9,670 nt of DNA from Gammaproteobacteria bacterium (lineage in GTDB: Bacteria > Pseudomonadota > Gammaproteobacteria > BMS3Bbin11), in NCBI GenBank assembly GCA_030636465.1, contig DAOVWW010000033.1:1-9670 (forward strand), in the 5' to 3' direction. A program made the position numbers and the translations under genes. Position 1 is the first letter of the stretch. Each line of letters begins with the position of its first letter. Shown one piece after another: positions 1 through 6,982 of the stretch. The notes beneath the pieces were generated by a model that was given only the letters and a program-made list of their open reading frames with translations, made no database searches and was not told the origin of the DNA.

Positions 1-851
1 GTAGTCAGGCATTGTTTGAGCTGGCACAGGAGTATCTCAAGGCCGGCCTGCTGGACAGGGCGGAAAACCTGCTGCTCGAGTATGCCGAAGTTGAAAAGGA
101 TCCTGAACCCGCACTGCGCCAGCTGCTCGATGTATACCAGCAGGAAAAAGAATGGGACCAGGCTATCGATACAGCAAAACGCCTTGCCCGCGCCAGCGGC
201 GAAACTACAGATGAAATGATTGCACATTTCCTCTGTGAAGAAGCCGAGGAGGAAATGGCTAATGGAAACTCAGAGCAGGCTCTTTCCTTACTAAAAAAAG
301 CTCTGGCAAAAGATTCTTCATCAGTTCGAGCAAATATACTGCGTGGTCACATTGCCCGTGATGCCGGTGATTGTAAAAAAGCGATAGGATACTGGAAAAA
401 AATCGAAGCCCAGGATCGGCGTTATTTACCGGAAGTGCTGGATTCCATGTCTGCCTGCTTTAAAGAGACGGACAACCAGGCAGGCTGGCTGAAGTTATTA
501 AATAATACGCTCGAAGAAAATCGCGCTATCCCGGTCATGCTGAAACTGGCAGAAGAAATTGAATCCCAACAGGGAACACCTGCTGCACGTGAGTTTGTCA
601 TCGAAGAATTACGTCAGCAGCCATCACTGCATGGTTTATCGAGAATGATACACCTGTCCGCGATGCAATCCTCAGGCCAGGCAAAATCAGACCTGGAAAC
701 CCTTCAGGCAATGATAGAACGTGTACTGGCATCGAGAAAGAACTATCTCTGCGAGCACTGTGGTTTCCGTGGCGCTGCCATGCATTGGCAATGCCCTGGC
801 TGCAAGCGATGGAATACGGTTAAGCCGGTTTGGGATGGGGGAGACGATTAG
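1..851 (+). CDS. lapB: LapB (YciM), LPS assembly/LpxC-turnover regulator, 5' truncated by window
   Basis: The frame is already open at the window edge (first full codon at position 3) and ends with TAG at 849-851, so about 282 residues are visible. E. coli LapB has about 389, so roughly 100 N-terminal residues, including the membrane anchor, should lie upstream. The visible part is a chain of TPR-like helical hairpins (for example ALFELAQEYLKAGLLDRAE near the start, then EQALSLLKKALAKDSSSVRA). It ends in a rubredoxin-like metal module: CxxCGF with cysteine codons at 750 and 759, and CPGCKRW with cysteine codons at 792 and 801, followed by a short KPVW tail. This is the LapB arrangement. In E. 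coli the protein sits on the cytoplasmic face of the inner membrane and promotes FtsH degradation of LpxC, balancing LPS against phospholipid. No terminator is evident after the stop, where a repeat element begins almost at once. Identification is by recalled similarity to E. coli LapB. Confidence 0.93.
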   Translation, partial: SQALFELAQEYLKAGLLDRAENLLLEYAEVEKDPEPALRQLLDVYQQEKEWDQAIDTAKRLARASGETTDEMIAHFLCEEAEEEMANGNSEQALSLLKKALAKDSSSVRANILRGHIARDAGDCKKAIGYWKKIEAQDRRYLPEVLDSMSACFKETDNQAGWLKLLNNTLEENRAIPVMLKLAEEIESQQGTPAAREFVIEELRQQPSLHGLSRMIHLSAMQSSGQAKSDLETLQAMIERVLASRKNYLCEHCGFRGAAMHWQCPGCKRWNTVKPVWDGGDD

Positions 852-893
852 TTTGTGCTGGCGCACTGCGTGGTGTGCATCCTCTCCGAGTGG

Positions 894-926
894 TTTTTTT
901 CTTGTGCTAGCGCATGGCTGAGTTTT
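894..926 (+). repeat. Left copy of perfect 33-bp inverted repeat
   Basis: A run of seven T, then CTTGTGCTAGCGCATGGC, then TGAGTTTT. It is the exact reverse complement of 1488-1520, with no mismatch over 33 bases. The GCTAGC core is itself palindromic. Confidence 0.95.
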
Positions 927-943
927 TCGTCCTTCATGGACGA
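927..943 (+). repeat. Hairpin in left arm of the element
   Basis: TCGTCC (927-932), loop TTCAT, GGACGA (938-943): a 6-bp stem directly inside the left 33-bp repeat. The equivalent place in the right arm (1472-1488) has the same fold with two base pairs exchanged. Confidence 0.75.
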
Positions 944-1004
944 GTCACTTTTCTTTGCTTGCCCAAAGTAAAGTAACCAAAAGAAAAGGCACCCGACATG
1001 CATG

Positions 1005-1025
1005 CCCACATAGAACCATTGTGGG
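1005..1025 (+). repeat. Hairpin inside the element
   Basis: CCCACA at 1005-1010 pairs with TGTGGG at 1020-1025 across a 9-nt loop. It lies at the outer edge of the GC-rich module that follows. Confidence 0.55.
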
Positions 1026-1042
1026 TTCCCAGCGATGCTCGA

Positions 1043-1105
1043 ATGAGCCGGCGGGGTGCGAACTCGCTACGCTCAGACAAGCGCACCCCGAAACCCCCGG
1101 CTCAT
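1043..1105 (+). repeat. Two-storey GC-rich hairpin inside the element (module A)
   Basis: The outer stem is ATGAGCCGG (1043-1051) with CCGGCTCAT (1097-1105), 9 bp. The inner stem is GGGGTGCG (1053-1060) with CGCACCCC (1082-1089), 8 bp, closing a 21-nt loop. One base on the left and seven on the right are bulged between the stems. Seventeen perfect, mostly G-C pairs make this the strongest local fold in the window. Confidence 0.75.
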
Positions 1106-1176
1106 CCTGTGCTTCTCGGCAAGCCTGAACGGGGCGGTAGGTCAAGATCAACACCAAGCACCTATCAATTACCGTC

Positions 1177-1201
1177 ATTCCGGCATGATTTTAGCCGGAA
1201 T
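1177..1201 (+). repeat. ATTCCGGC-N9-GCCGGAAT palindrome
   Basis: A perfect 8-bp inverted pair (1177-1184 with 1194-1201) around a 9-nt loop, near the centre of the element. ATTCC...GGAAT palindromes of this kind are common dispersed repeats in proteobacterial genomes (for example the dRS3 type in Neisseria). Membership of any named family is not established here. Confidence 0.6.
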
Positions 1202-1309
1202 CAATCTTTTTTAAGAACACTGGATATCTGCCTGCACTGGTATGACGACATAGTAGGTTTTGATCTGCTTTTGATCTACCCACCCCCTTTTGAGTTGTTG
1301 AGCACTGCA

Positions 1310-1388
1310 AGCTTAGATCGGATAAAGCGAGGACTGTCTGAACAGGTGCGATTTATCACCTGTGAGTTCCGCAGCGCCGATATAAGCT
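1310..1388 (+). repeat. Long hairpin with inner stem inside the element (module B)
   Basis: AGCTTAGATCGG (1310-1321) pairs with CCGATATAAGCT (1377-1388) at 11 of 12 positions, with one G-A mismatch. Inside it ACAGGTG (1342-1348) pairs perfectly with CACCTGT (1357-1363) over an 8-nt loop. No open frame of note is preserved across it. Confidence 0.65.
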
Positions 1389-1471
1389 GAAGCGCGCAAA
1401 GTAGCCGAAGGCCAACGATGTAGGGGCGGCTTTTCTTTGGTTCGTTTCTTTTGCCGTGAAAAGAAATGAAC

Positions 1472-1488
1472 TCGCACATGAAGTGCGA
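1472..1488 (+). repeat. Hairpin in right arm of the element
   Basis: TCGCAC (1472-1477), loop ATGAA, GTGCGA (1483-1488): the counterpart of the left-arm hairpin at 927-943. Stem length and position are the same, but two of the base pairs have changed in a compensating way. Confidence 0.75.
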
Positions 1489-1520
1489 AAACTCAGCCAT
1501 GCGCTAGCACAAGAAAAAAA
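1488..1520 (-). repeat. Right copy of perfect 33-bp inverted repeat
   Basis: It begins AAAACTCAGCCATGCGCTAG and ends in an A tract. It is the exact reverse complement of 894-926, so the two copies face each other across about 560 bases. Confidence 0.95.
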
Positions 1521-1582
1521 ATGAACCCACCCGGAGGGAACAGAACCCCCAGCCGTGCGCCAGCACAATAAAGGAAAAAATC

Positions 1583-1611
1583 TCGACAGGAGACTGAAAA
1601 CGCTGGATAAT
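1583..1611 (+). promoter_or_regulatory. Candidate sigma70 promoter for the ugd operon
   Basis: TCGACA (1583-1588, 5/6 match to TTGACA) and GATAAT (1606-1611, 5/6 match to TATAAT) are separated by exactly 17 bases. Transcription would start near 1618, leaving a leader of about 70 nt before ugd. It lies just outside the right end of the repeat element (1568) and is the best promoter match seen in this gap. Found by eye only. Confidence 0.55.
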
Positions 1612-1650
1612 TAAGGGTTAGGTGTAGATGTCGTAAAAATGAACAATACT

Positions 1651-1667
1651 ACCCATTTTTAATGGGT
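1651..1667 (+). promoter_or_regulatory. Small hairpin in the ugd leader
   Basis: ACCCATT (1651-1657), a TTT loop, AATGGGT (1661-1667): a perfect 7-bp stem ending 22 bases before the ugd start. It has no U-run after it, so it is unlikely to be a terminator. It could stabilise the leader or be an operator-like palindrome; neither is shown. Confidence 0.4.
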
Positions 1668-1689
1668 TTCACTGCTTTAGGATAAATAA

Positions 1690-3009
1690 ATGAATATTAC
1701 CGTCATAGGGACAGGTTACGTGGGTCTGGTTTCAGGGACCTGCCTGGCAGAAGTTGGCAATCATGTACTTTGTATCGATATTGATCAGAGCAAGATTGAT
1801 ATGCTGGATAATGGAGAAATTCCAATCTATGAACCAGGTCTTGAAGAGCTGGTGAAAAAGAATGTTGATGCCGGACGCCTGTCTTTTTCTTCTGATGTTA
1901 GTAAAGGCGTTGAATTTGGCTCAATACTCTTTATTGCAGTCGGCACTCCTCCTGACGAAGATGGATCAGCTGATCTGAAGCACGTACTTGCGGTAGCCAG
2001 TGATATTGGCAAGAACATGAATGAGTACCGGGTGGTGGTTACCAAGTCGACTGTACCTGTAGGCACTGCGGATAAGGTACGAAATGCTGTCACCACAGCA
2101 CTTGAAGCTAGAGGCTCAACGGCTGATTTTAGTGTGGTTTCAAATCCAGAGTTTCTTAAGGAAGGGGCGGCAGTTGATGACTTCCTTAAACCTGATCGTA
2201 TTGTTGTGGGTGCTGATGATGATAGAGCAGTTGAAATGATGCGCGAGCTCTATACCCCATTTAATCGCAATCATGAGCGCGTCATTATCATGGATATACG
2301 TTCTGCTGAGATGACCAAGTATGCTGCCAATGCGCTACTGGCGACAAAAATTTCATTCATGAATGAAATGGCCAATCTCGCCGAGCTGCTGGGTGCCGAT
2401 ATAGAAAATGTTCGCCATGGTATTGGTGCTGATCCCCGGATTGGTTATCACTTCATCTATCCCGGTTGTGGTTATGGCGGTTCCTGTTTCCCCAAGGACG
2501 TGCAGGCTCTGCATCGCACCGCAAAAGCAGTGGGTTACGATGCACAAATCCTGGAAGCCGTTGAAGCGGTTAATAAACGTCAGAAATCAGTCATTGTAGA
2601 TAAAATAGTTAAACGATTTGGTGAAAATCTTAAGGGCAAAAAATTTGCTGTTTGGGGGCTCGCATTTAAACCGGAAACCGATGACATGCGTGAGGCACCT
2701 AGTCGCACAATTATCGAGGCATTGTGGCAGCGTGGCGCCACGATTGCAGCCTTTGACCCGGTAGCTGAGGAAGAAGTAGAAAGGATATACGGGCAAAGAG
2801 ATGACCTGTCTTTGGTTGCAGACCCTTATTCTGCTCTGGATGATGCTGACGGTTTGATTATCGTCACGGAATGGAAGGTCTTCCGCAGTCCTGATCTTGA
2901 CGATATGTTGAGTAAAATGAGAACCCCTGTCATCTTTGATGGCCGCAATATTTATCAGCCGGAAACCATCAGGAAGGCCGGTTTTGAATACTTTGGCATA
3001 GGTCGCTAG
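1690..3009 (+). CDS. ugd: UDP-glucose 6-dehydrogenase
   Basis: A 439-residue cytosolic enzyme that oxidises UDP-glucose twice, using two NAD+, to UDP-glucuronate, a precursor of acidic surface sugars. The N-terminal NAD-binding Rossmann fold opens with [11 protein letters not shown] (residues 3-13). The central helical domain has [14 protein letters not shown] with the catalytic-type lysine at K210. The active-site loop [10 protein letters not shown] puts the nucleophilic cysteine at C266 and the aspartate at D270. The C-terminal UDP-binding domain contains [17 protein letters not shown]. Spacing between K210, C266 and D270 matches that of the characterised S. pyogenes enzyme (K204, C260, D264). 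Length is normal and all key residues are present. The ATG at 1690 has AGGA at 1679-1682, seven bases upstream, and begins directly at the Rossmann strand. hldA follows after 11 bases. As the first gene after the promoter at 1583-1611, it probably heads the operon. Confidence 0.96.
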   Translation: MNITVIGTGYVGLVSGTCLAEVGNHVLCIDIDQSKIDMLDNGEIPIYEPGLEELVKKNVDAGRLSFSSDVSKGVEFGSILFIAVGTPPDEDGSADLKHVLAVASDIGKNMNEYRVVVTKSTVPVGTADKVRNAVTTALEARGSTADFSVVSNPEFLKEGAAVDDFLKPDRIVVGADDDRAVEMMRELYTPFNRNHERVIIMDIRSAEMTKYAANALLATKISFMNEMANLAELLGADIENVRHGIGADPRIGYHFIYPGCGYGGSCFPKDVQALHRTAKAVGYDAQILEAVEAVNKRQKSVIVDKIVKRFGENLKGKKFAVWGLAFKPETDDMREAPSRTIIEALWQRGATIAAFDPVAEEEVERIYGQRDDLSLVADPYSALDDADGLIIVTEWKVFRSPDLDDMLSKMRTPVIFDGRNIYQPETIRKAGFEYFGIGR

Positions 3010-3020
3010 CTGAGTAAAAT

Positions 3021-3977
3021 ATGGAACTCTTTTTAAAAAAAGTAGCTGATGCACGGGTACTGGTAGTTGGTGATGCGATGCTGGACCGTTACTGGTTTGG
3101 AGACGTCGACCGCATTTCGCCTGAAGCACCTGTGCCGGTACTGGCCATTACAGACAACGAAGAGCGAGCAGGGGGAGCGGCGAATGTTGCCTGCAATATT
3201 TCAGCCCTTGGCGCGAGTTGTGATTTGATTTCTGTTGTGGGTAATGATGATGCGGCGAAGAGTCTTGAAAGATTACTTTCTGAGAGGGGCGTGACAGCTG
3301 ATTTTGTTCGTGATGTTAATCATGTGACCACGGTTAAACTTCGTTTGCTTTCTCGCAATCAACAGTTGTTAAGGGCGGATTTTGAACAAAAGCCAGATGA
3401 TGTTTTCATCATTGAGGCGATGGATCGATACAAAAACAAGCTGGATAGCGCCGATATTGTTTTATTATCAGATTATGGCAAAGGTGTTTTGCGTGACGTT
3501 GATCAGATGATCGATGCGGCCAACGCAAAAGGGCTGAAAGTGCTGATTGATCCAAAAGGCCGTGACTTTGCCCGTTACCGTGGCGCCAGCCTGATTACGC
3601 CTAACCGCCATGAGTTTGAAGACGTGGTAGGCCCATGTGCTTCACTCGAAGTTATGGCAGTCAAGGCTGCTGAACTGCTGAAGATTATCGAAGTCGATGC
3701 CTTGTTAGTCACTCTTAGTGACAAAGGAATGGCTCTATTCGATAGAGACGGAATGCTTTTCCATCAAAAAGCACGTGCAAGAGAAGTGTTTGATGTCAGT
3801 GGCGCAGGCGACACAGTCATTGGCGCAATGGCTGCAATGCTTGCTGCTGGTGCGGGCTATCAGGAGTCTGTACACATTGCAAATGCCGCCGCAGCAATCG
3901 TTGTTGGAAAGCTGGGTGTCGCCACCGCCTCGGCAGATGAAATAATGAAAGAGATTGGTAAAGAGGGTAAGGCATGA
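3021..3977 (+). CDS. hldA: D-glycero-beta-D-manno-heptose-7-phosphate kinase (single-domain HldA)
   Basis: This 318-residue PfkB/ribokinase-family protein phosphorylates heptose-7-phosphate at C1 with ATP, in ADP-L-glycero-D-manno-heptose synthesis for the LPS inner core. The sugar-binding start GDAMLDRYWFGDVDRISPEA (17-36) and GGAANVA closely resemble the kinase half of E. coli HldE. LRLLSRNQQLLRADFE and LIDPKGRDFARYRGA are also conserved. The family signature DVSGAGDT (258-265) supplies the catalytic base D264 and the anion hole. E. coli HldE has about 477 residues and a second adenylyltransferase domain; that domain is absent here and the frame ends cleanly with TGA. A separate hldC elsewhere is therefore expected. 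The start lies 11 bases after ugd with only a weak ribosome-binding site, suggesting readthrough coupling. The stop overlaps the hldD start by four bases (ATGA). Confidence 0.92.
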   Translation: MELFLKKVADARVLVVGDAMLDRYWFGDVDRISPEAPVPVLAITDNEERAGGAANVACNISALGASCDLISVVGNDDAAKSLERLLSERGVTADFVRDVNHVTTVKLRLLSRNQQLLRADFEQKPDDVFIIEAMDRYKNKLDSADIVLLSDYGKGVLRDVDQMIDAANAKGLKVLIDPKGRDFARYRGASLITPNRHEFEDVVGPCASLEVMAVKAAELLKIIEVDALLVTLSDKGMALFDRDGMLFHQKARAREVFDVSGAGDTVIGAMAAMLAAGAGYQESVHIANAAAAIVVGKLGVATASADEIMKEIGKEGKA

Positions 3978-4975
3978 TTATTGTAACCGGCGGTGCCGGG
4001 TTTATTGGGGCCAATATTGTCAAAGGCCTGAATGACAGCGGGCGTAATGATGTCATTGTTGTCGACAACCTGGAGAAAGGAGAGAAATTCCTTAACCTGG
4101 TTAATCTGGAAATAGCAGACTACATCGATAAACGTGCCTTTATTGACATGATAAATGGTGGCGAATTCGAGGGCGAAGTCGAAGCAATATTTCATCTTGG
4201 TGCCTGTTCTGACACGATGGAATATGACGGTCTCTATATGATGTCGAATAATTATGATTATTCGAAAACACTGTTACATTTCTGCCAGCAGAACAAAGCC
4301 TCATTTATCTATGCTTCTTCTGCTTCAGTCTACGGTGCCGGCCCGGTTTTTAAAGAATCACCGGAATTCGAGTCGCCATTAAATGTATATGCCTATTCAA
4401 AATTCCAGTTCGATAAGTATGTACGTCGTATGTATGACGACCGCATAGCGCCTATCGTTGGCCTACGCTACTTCAATGTTTATGGTGACCGCGAACAACA
4501 TAAAGGTCGCATGGCTTCTGTTGCTTATCATTTTACCCATCAATATATGGAGAATGGTTACGTCAATCTGTTTGAAGGCATAGACGGTTATGAAAATGGT
4601 GCTCAGTTGCGCGATTTTGTTTCAGTCGAGGATGTCGTCGATCTGAATCTGTTTTTACTAGCCAACCCGGACATCAGTGGTATTTTTAATGTTGGCACCG
4701 GGCGTTGCCAGGCATTTAATGACATGGCGGTTGCCAGTGTAAATCAATGTCGTAGAGAAAAGGGTGAGGAAGTCCTTGACCTGTCGGCACTGCAGCAAAA
4801 CAACATTATTCGTTATATCGACTTTCCGGAAAAACTAAAAGGTAAATATCAAAGTTTCACCGAGGCAGATATTTCCGCATTGAGAGAAGCCGGGTATACA
4901 CATAAATTCCTCACAGTAGAAGAAGGTGTTAGTCGTTATACCGCACGTTTACTAAAAAAGATGAAGCAAAGTTGA
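3974..4975 (+). CDS. hldD: ADP-L-glycero-D-manno-heptose 6-epimerase
   Basis: A 333-residue extended short-chain dehydrogenase/reductase that converts ADP-D-glycero- to ADP-L-glycero-D-manno-heptose, the last step of inner-core heptose activation. The NADP-binding start is [12 protein letters not shown] (1-12). The catalytic Y139xxxK143 lies in NVYAYSK, and the second catalytic lysine K177 in the family-specific EQHKGRMASVA segment. The sequence follows E. coli HldD (310 residues) closely, including YASSASVYG and LRYFNVYGDRE. It is about 23 residues longer, mainly from small insertions around residues 195-215 and 255-275. The ATG overlaps the hldA stop and has GAGGG at 3963-3967, six bases upstream, so the pair is translationally coupled. 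A 39-base gap follows before rmlB, with no terminator; it holds only a 4-bp stem capped by GAAA. Confidence 0.95.
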   Translation: MIIVTGGAGFIGANIVKGLNDSGRNDVIVVDNLEKGEKFLNLVNLEIADYIDKRAFIDMINGGEFEGEVEAIFHLGACSDTMEYDGLYMMSNNYDYSKTLLHFCQQNKASFIYASSASVYGAGPVFKESPEFESPLNVYAYSKFQFDKYVRRMYDDRIAPIVGLRYFNVYGDREQHKGRMASVAYHFTHQYMENGYVNLFEGIDGYENGAQLRDFVSVEDVVDLNLFLLANPDISGIFNVGTGRCQAFNDMAVASVNQCRREKGEEVLDLSALQQNNIIRYIDFPEKLKGKYQSFTEADISALREAGYTHKFLTVEEGVSRYTARLLKKMKQS

Positions 4976-5014
4976 AGGAGACTGGAAACAGTTAGAGGCG
5001 AGGGAAAAGACTAG

Positions 5015-6076
5015 ATGGCTAAAACGTATATTGTTACAGGTGGAGCAGGGTTTATTGGATCTGCGGTGGTAAGAATGATTATTGATGCCAGTGACGACAC
5101 TGTAATCAATATAGACAAACTGACCTATGCGGGTAATCTTGATTCTCTACTGCCGGTAGTAGATAACCCTCGCTATCATTTTGTTCAGGCCGATATATGT
5201 GATGGCCAGGCGATGGCAGAAGTTTTTGCAAAACACCAGCCAGACGCCATTATGCATCTGGCTGCAGAATCCCATGTTGACCGTTCTATCGATGGTCCGG
5301 GTGAGTTTATCCAGACGAATATTGTTGGTACCTACACACTGCTGGAAGTTGCTCGTGATTACTGGAATGCCCTGCAGGGTGAAAAGAAAGAGGCCTTTCG
5401 CTTTCATCATGTCTCAACTGACGAAGTTTATGGCAGTCTCGGTGATGAAGGTTTGTTTCTGGAATCTACACCTTATGATCCAAGCTCACCGTATTCAGCC
5501 AGCAAGGCCTCTTCTGACCACCTGGTACGTTCGTGGCACAGAACATTTGGTCTGCCGGTCGTATTAACAAACTGCTCAAATAACTATGGCCCATATCAGT
5601 ACCCTGAAAAACTGGTACCACTGGTACTGCAAAAGGCACGTGCAGGAGAAGCTCTGCCAATCTATGGAACAGGAGAAAATATTCGTGACTGGTTGTATGT
5701 CGATGACCATGCCAGAGCGTTGCTGCTGGTTATGAAACAGGGTGAACAGGGTGAAACCTATAATATCGGTGGACATAACGAAGTGACTAATATTGATGTG
5801 GTCAGAACACTGTGTTCAATTCTTGATGAGCGTGAACCGGCTAAGGATGGGAAGCCTTATGTCGAGCTGATCACGTATGTTACTGACCGCCCCGGCCATG
5901 ACATGCGCTATGCGATAGATGCTAGCAAGATAGAACGAGAACTCGGCTGGACTCCGGAAGAAACATTCGAAACCGGCCTGGCAAAAACAGTCGACTGGTA
6001 TTTGAATAACCAGCCATGGATAGAACGTGTTTTAGATGGTTCTTACATGGGTGAGCGCCTGGGAGCATCCTCATGA
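5015..6076 (+). CDS. rmlB: dTDP-glucose 4,6-dehydratase
   Basis: A 353-residue extended SDR enzyme that converts dTDP-glucose to dTDP-4-keto-6-deoxyglucose with a tightly bound, recycled NAD+. The N-terminal dinucleotide site is TGGAGFIGS (residues 8-16). The RmlB active site is present: T135-D136-E137 in [10 protein letters not shown], with D136 and E137 the dehydration acid/base pair, and Y160xxxK164 in [39 protein letters not shown] and [13 protein letters not shown] are family blocks, and the length is normal. The ATG at 5015 follows a purine-rich GAGGCGAGGG (4994-5003). The stop overlaps the rmlA start by four bases (ATGA), so the two pathway enzymes are made together. Also known as rfbB or rffG. 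The distinction from RffG cannot be made from sequence alone, but the context favours O-chain sugar synthesis. Confidence 0.95.
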   Translation: MAKTYIVTGGAGFIGSAVVRMIIDASDDTVINIDKLTYAGNLDSLLPVVDNPRYHFVQADICDGQAMAEVFAKHQPDAIMHLAAESHVDRSIDGPGEFIQTNIVGTYTLLEVARDYWNALQGEKKEAFRFHHVSTDEVYGSLGDEGLFLESTPYDPSSPYSASKASSDHLVRSWHRTFGLPVVLTNCSNNYGPYQYPEKLVPLVLQKARAGEALPIYGTGENIRDWLYVDDHARALLLVMKQGEQGETYNIGGHNEVTNIDVVRTLCSILDEREPAKDGKPYVELITYVTDRPGHDMRYAIDASKIERELGWTPEETFETGLAKTVDWYLNNQPWIERVLDGSYMGERLGASS

Positions 6077-6945
6077 AAGGTATAATTCTCGCAGGCGGTT
6101 CCGGTACTCGTCTCTACCCGGTAACAACGGTAGTGTCCAAGCAGCTACTGCCGGTCTATGACAAACCGATGATTTACTATCCATTGTCTACCTTGATGCT
6201 GGCCGGAATCCGCGAAATTCTGATTATATCGACACCTCAGGATACGCCTCGTTTTGAAGAACTGCTGGGTGATGGCAAGCAATGGGGGCTTGATCTGAAT
6301 TATGCTGTACAGGAAAGTCCTGACGGCCTGGCCCAGGCCTTCATCATAGGTAAAGAGTTTATTGGTGATTCTCCAGTTTCACTGGTGCTGGGTGACAACA
6401 TATTTTATGGCCATGATATGTCAACTATGCTTATGCGCGCCGCAGCAATAAAAGAAGGGGCTGCAGTTTTTGCCTACCAGGTCCACGACCCGGAACGTTA
6501 TGGTGTGGTTGAATTTGACAAGCAGGGCAGTGTACTCAGTCTGGAAGAGAAACCTGAGCACCCTCGTTCCCGTTATGCTGTTACCGGGCTTTATTTCTAT
6601 GATAATAAAGTTGTTGAGTATGCGGAAAATATTAAACCGTCAGCACGTGGTGAGCTGGAGATTACCGATCTCAATAGAGTTTACCTTGAAGCAGGCAATC
6701 TGTCGGTTGAATTAATGGGGCGGGGTAGTGCCTGGCTGGATACCGGTACACATGATTCATTATTGCAGGCCGCCACATTTATTGAGACATTGGAAAAGCG
6801 TCAGGGTTTAAAAATATCATGTCCGGAAGAAATTGCTTTTCGTAAGGGTTACATCAATGAAGAGCAAACTCTGAAACTTGCCGAAGTGATGTCGAAAAAT
6901 GCCTATGGCCAATATCTGAAGATGGTTGTTGAAGAAGGGCGATGA
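6073..6945 (+). CDS. rmlA: Glucose-1-phosphate thymidylyltransferase
   Basis: A 290-residue nucleotidyltransferase that joins glucose-1-phosphate and dTTP into dTDP-glucose with release of pyrophosphate; it is the step before RmlB. The nucleotide-binding signature is [11 protein letters not shown] (8-18) with K23 in [11 protein letters not shown]. The metal-binding aspartates are D108 in [10 protein letters not shown] and D223 in [11 protein letters not shown]160 lies in the sugar-binding EEKPEHPRS block. Length and motifs match the homotetrameric RmlA/RfbA/RffH family. It has a clear ribosome-binding site (GGGAG, 6061-6065) inside the end of rmlB. After the stop there are 37 bases before wzm, with no terminator. 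rmlC and rmlD, needed for dTDP-L-rhamnose, are not in the window, so the final sugar cannot be deduced here. Confidence 0.96.
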   Translation: MKGIILAGGSGTRLYPVTTVVSKQLLPVYDKPMIYYPLSTLMLAGIREILIISTPQDTPRFEELLGDGKQWGLDLNYAVQESPDGLAQAFIIGKEFIGDSPVSLVLGDNIFYGHDMSTMLMRAAAIKEGAAVFAYQVHDPERYGVVEFDKQGSVLSLEEKPEHPRSRYAVTGLYFYDNKVVEYAENIKPSARGELEITDLNRVYLEAGNLSVELMGRGSAWLDTGTHDSLLQAATFIETLEKRQGLKISCPEEIAFRKGYINEEQTLKLAEVMSKNAYGQYLKMVVEEGR

Positions 6946-6982
6946 AGCCTGAGCTCCCCATACCTCTGGTTGAGCACCTGTC

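Larger units (their letters stand above)
853..1568. mobile_element. Non-coding inverted-repeat element (MITE-like, no transposase)
   Basis: This stretch separates lapB from ugd and holds no convincing gene. Its outer ends are a 14-bp inverted pair (TTGTGCTGGCGCAC at 853-866, complement at 1555-1568). Inside these is a perfect 33-bp inverted pair (894-926 with 1488-1520, core GTGCTAGCGCATGGCTGA). The complementarity continues imperfectly through short hairpins and A/T-rich CTTTTCTTTG/CAAAGAAAAG tracts to about 990 and 1425. A further inverted pair, GGTAGGTCAAGATCAACACC-like, lies at 1136-1155 and 1256-1280. Between the arms are two structured modules, at about 1000-1135 and 1281-1400. Very similar noncoding repeats, often misannotated as small hypothetical proteins, recur in many Gammaproteobacterial genomes; that is my recollection and was not searched. 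No target-site duplication is evident. Non-autonomous transposition is inference; the inverted layout is directly visible. Confidence 0.7.

Noticed and set aside
1258..1277. Direct repeat TTTTGATCT (1258-1266 and 1269-1277) as a possible short array or operator
   Set aside because: Only two 9-bp copies with a 2-nt gap. It is better explained as part of the inner inverted pair with 1136-1155.
945..1390. Open frames on both strands inside the repeat element (+ 998-1390, - 945-1178, - 1276-1500, - 1356-1568)
   Set aside because: They overlap one another within inverted repeats and hairpins, lack ribosome-binding sites and recognisable domains, and match the kind of spurious hypothetical ORF these repeats produce.
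852..1689. CRISPR array, tRNA, or retron-like RNA in the large gap
   Set aside because: There are no regularly spaced direct repeats, no cloverleaf with conserved tRNA bases, and no reverse transcriptase nearby. The structure is inverted-repeat based.
2587..3129. 180-codon open frame on the - strand across the ugd/hldA junction
   Set aside because: It runs antisense to two well-supported enzymes with intact motifs. Its translation shows no domain and is best explained as a shadow frame.
1589..4989. Shared GGAGACTGRAAAC stretch at 1589 (before ugd) and 4977 (before rmlB)
   Set aside because: A 13-base near match in two purine-rich leaders. The flanks do not agree, so chance or ribosome-binding-like composition is sufficient.
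4981..4992. Small hairpin ACTG-GAAA-CAGT between hldD and rmlB as a terminator or attenuator
   Set aside because: Only a 4-bp stem with no U-run; too weak to call, and transcription probably continues into rmlB.
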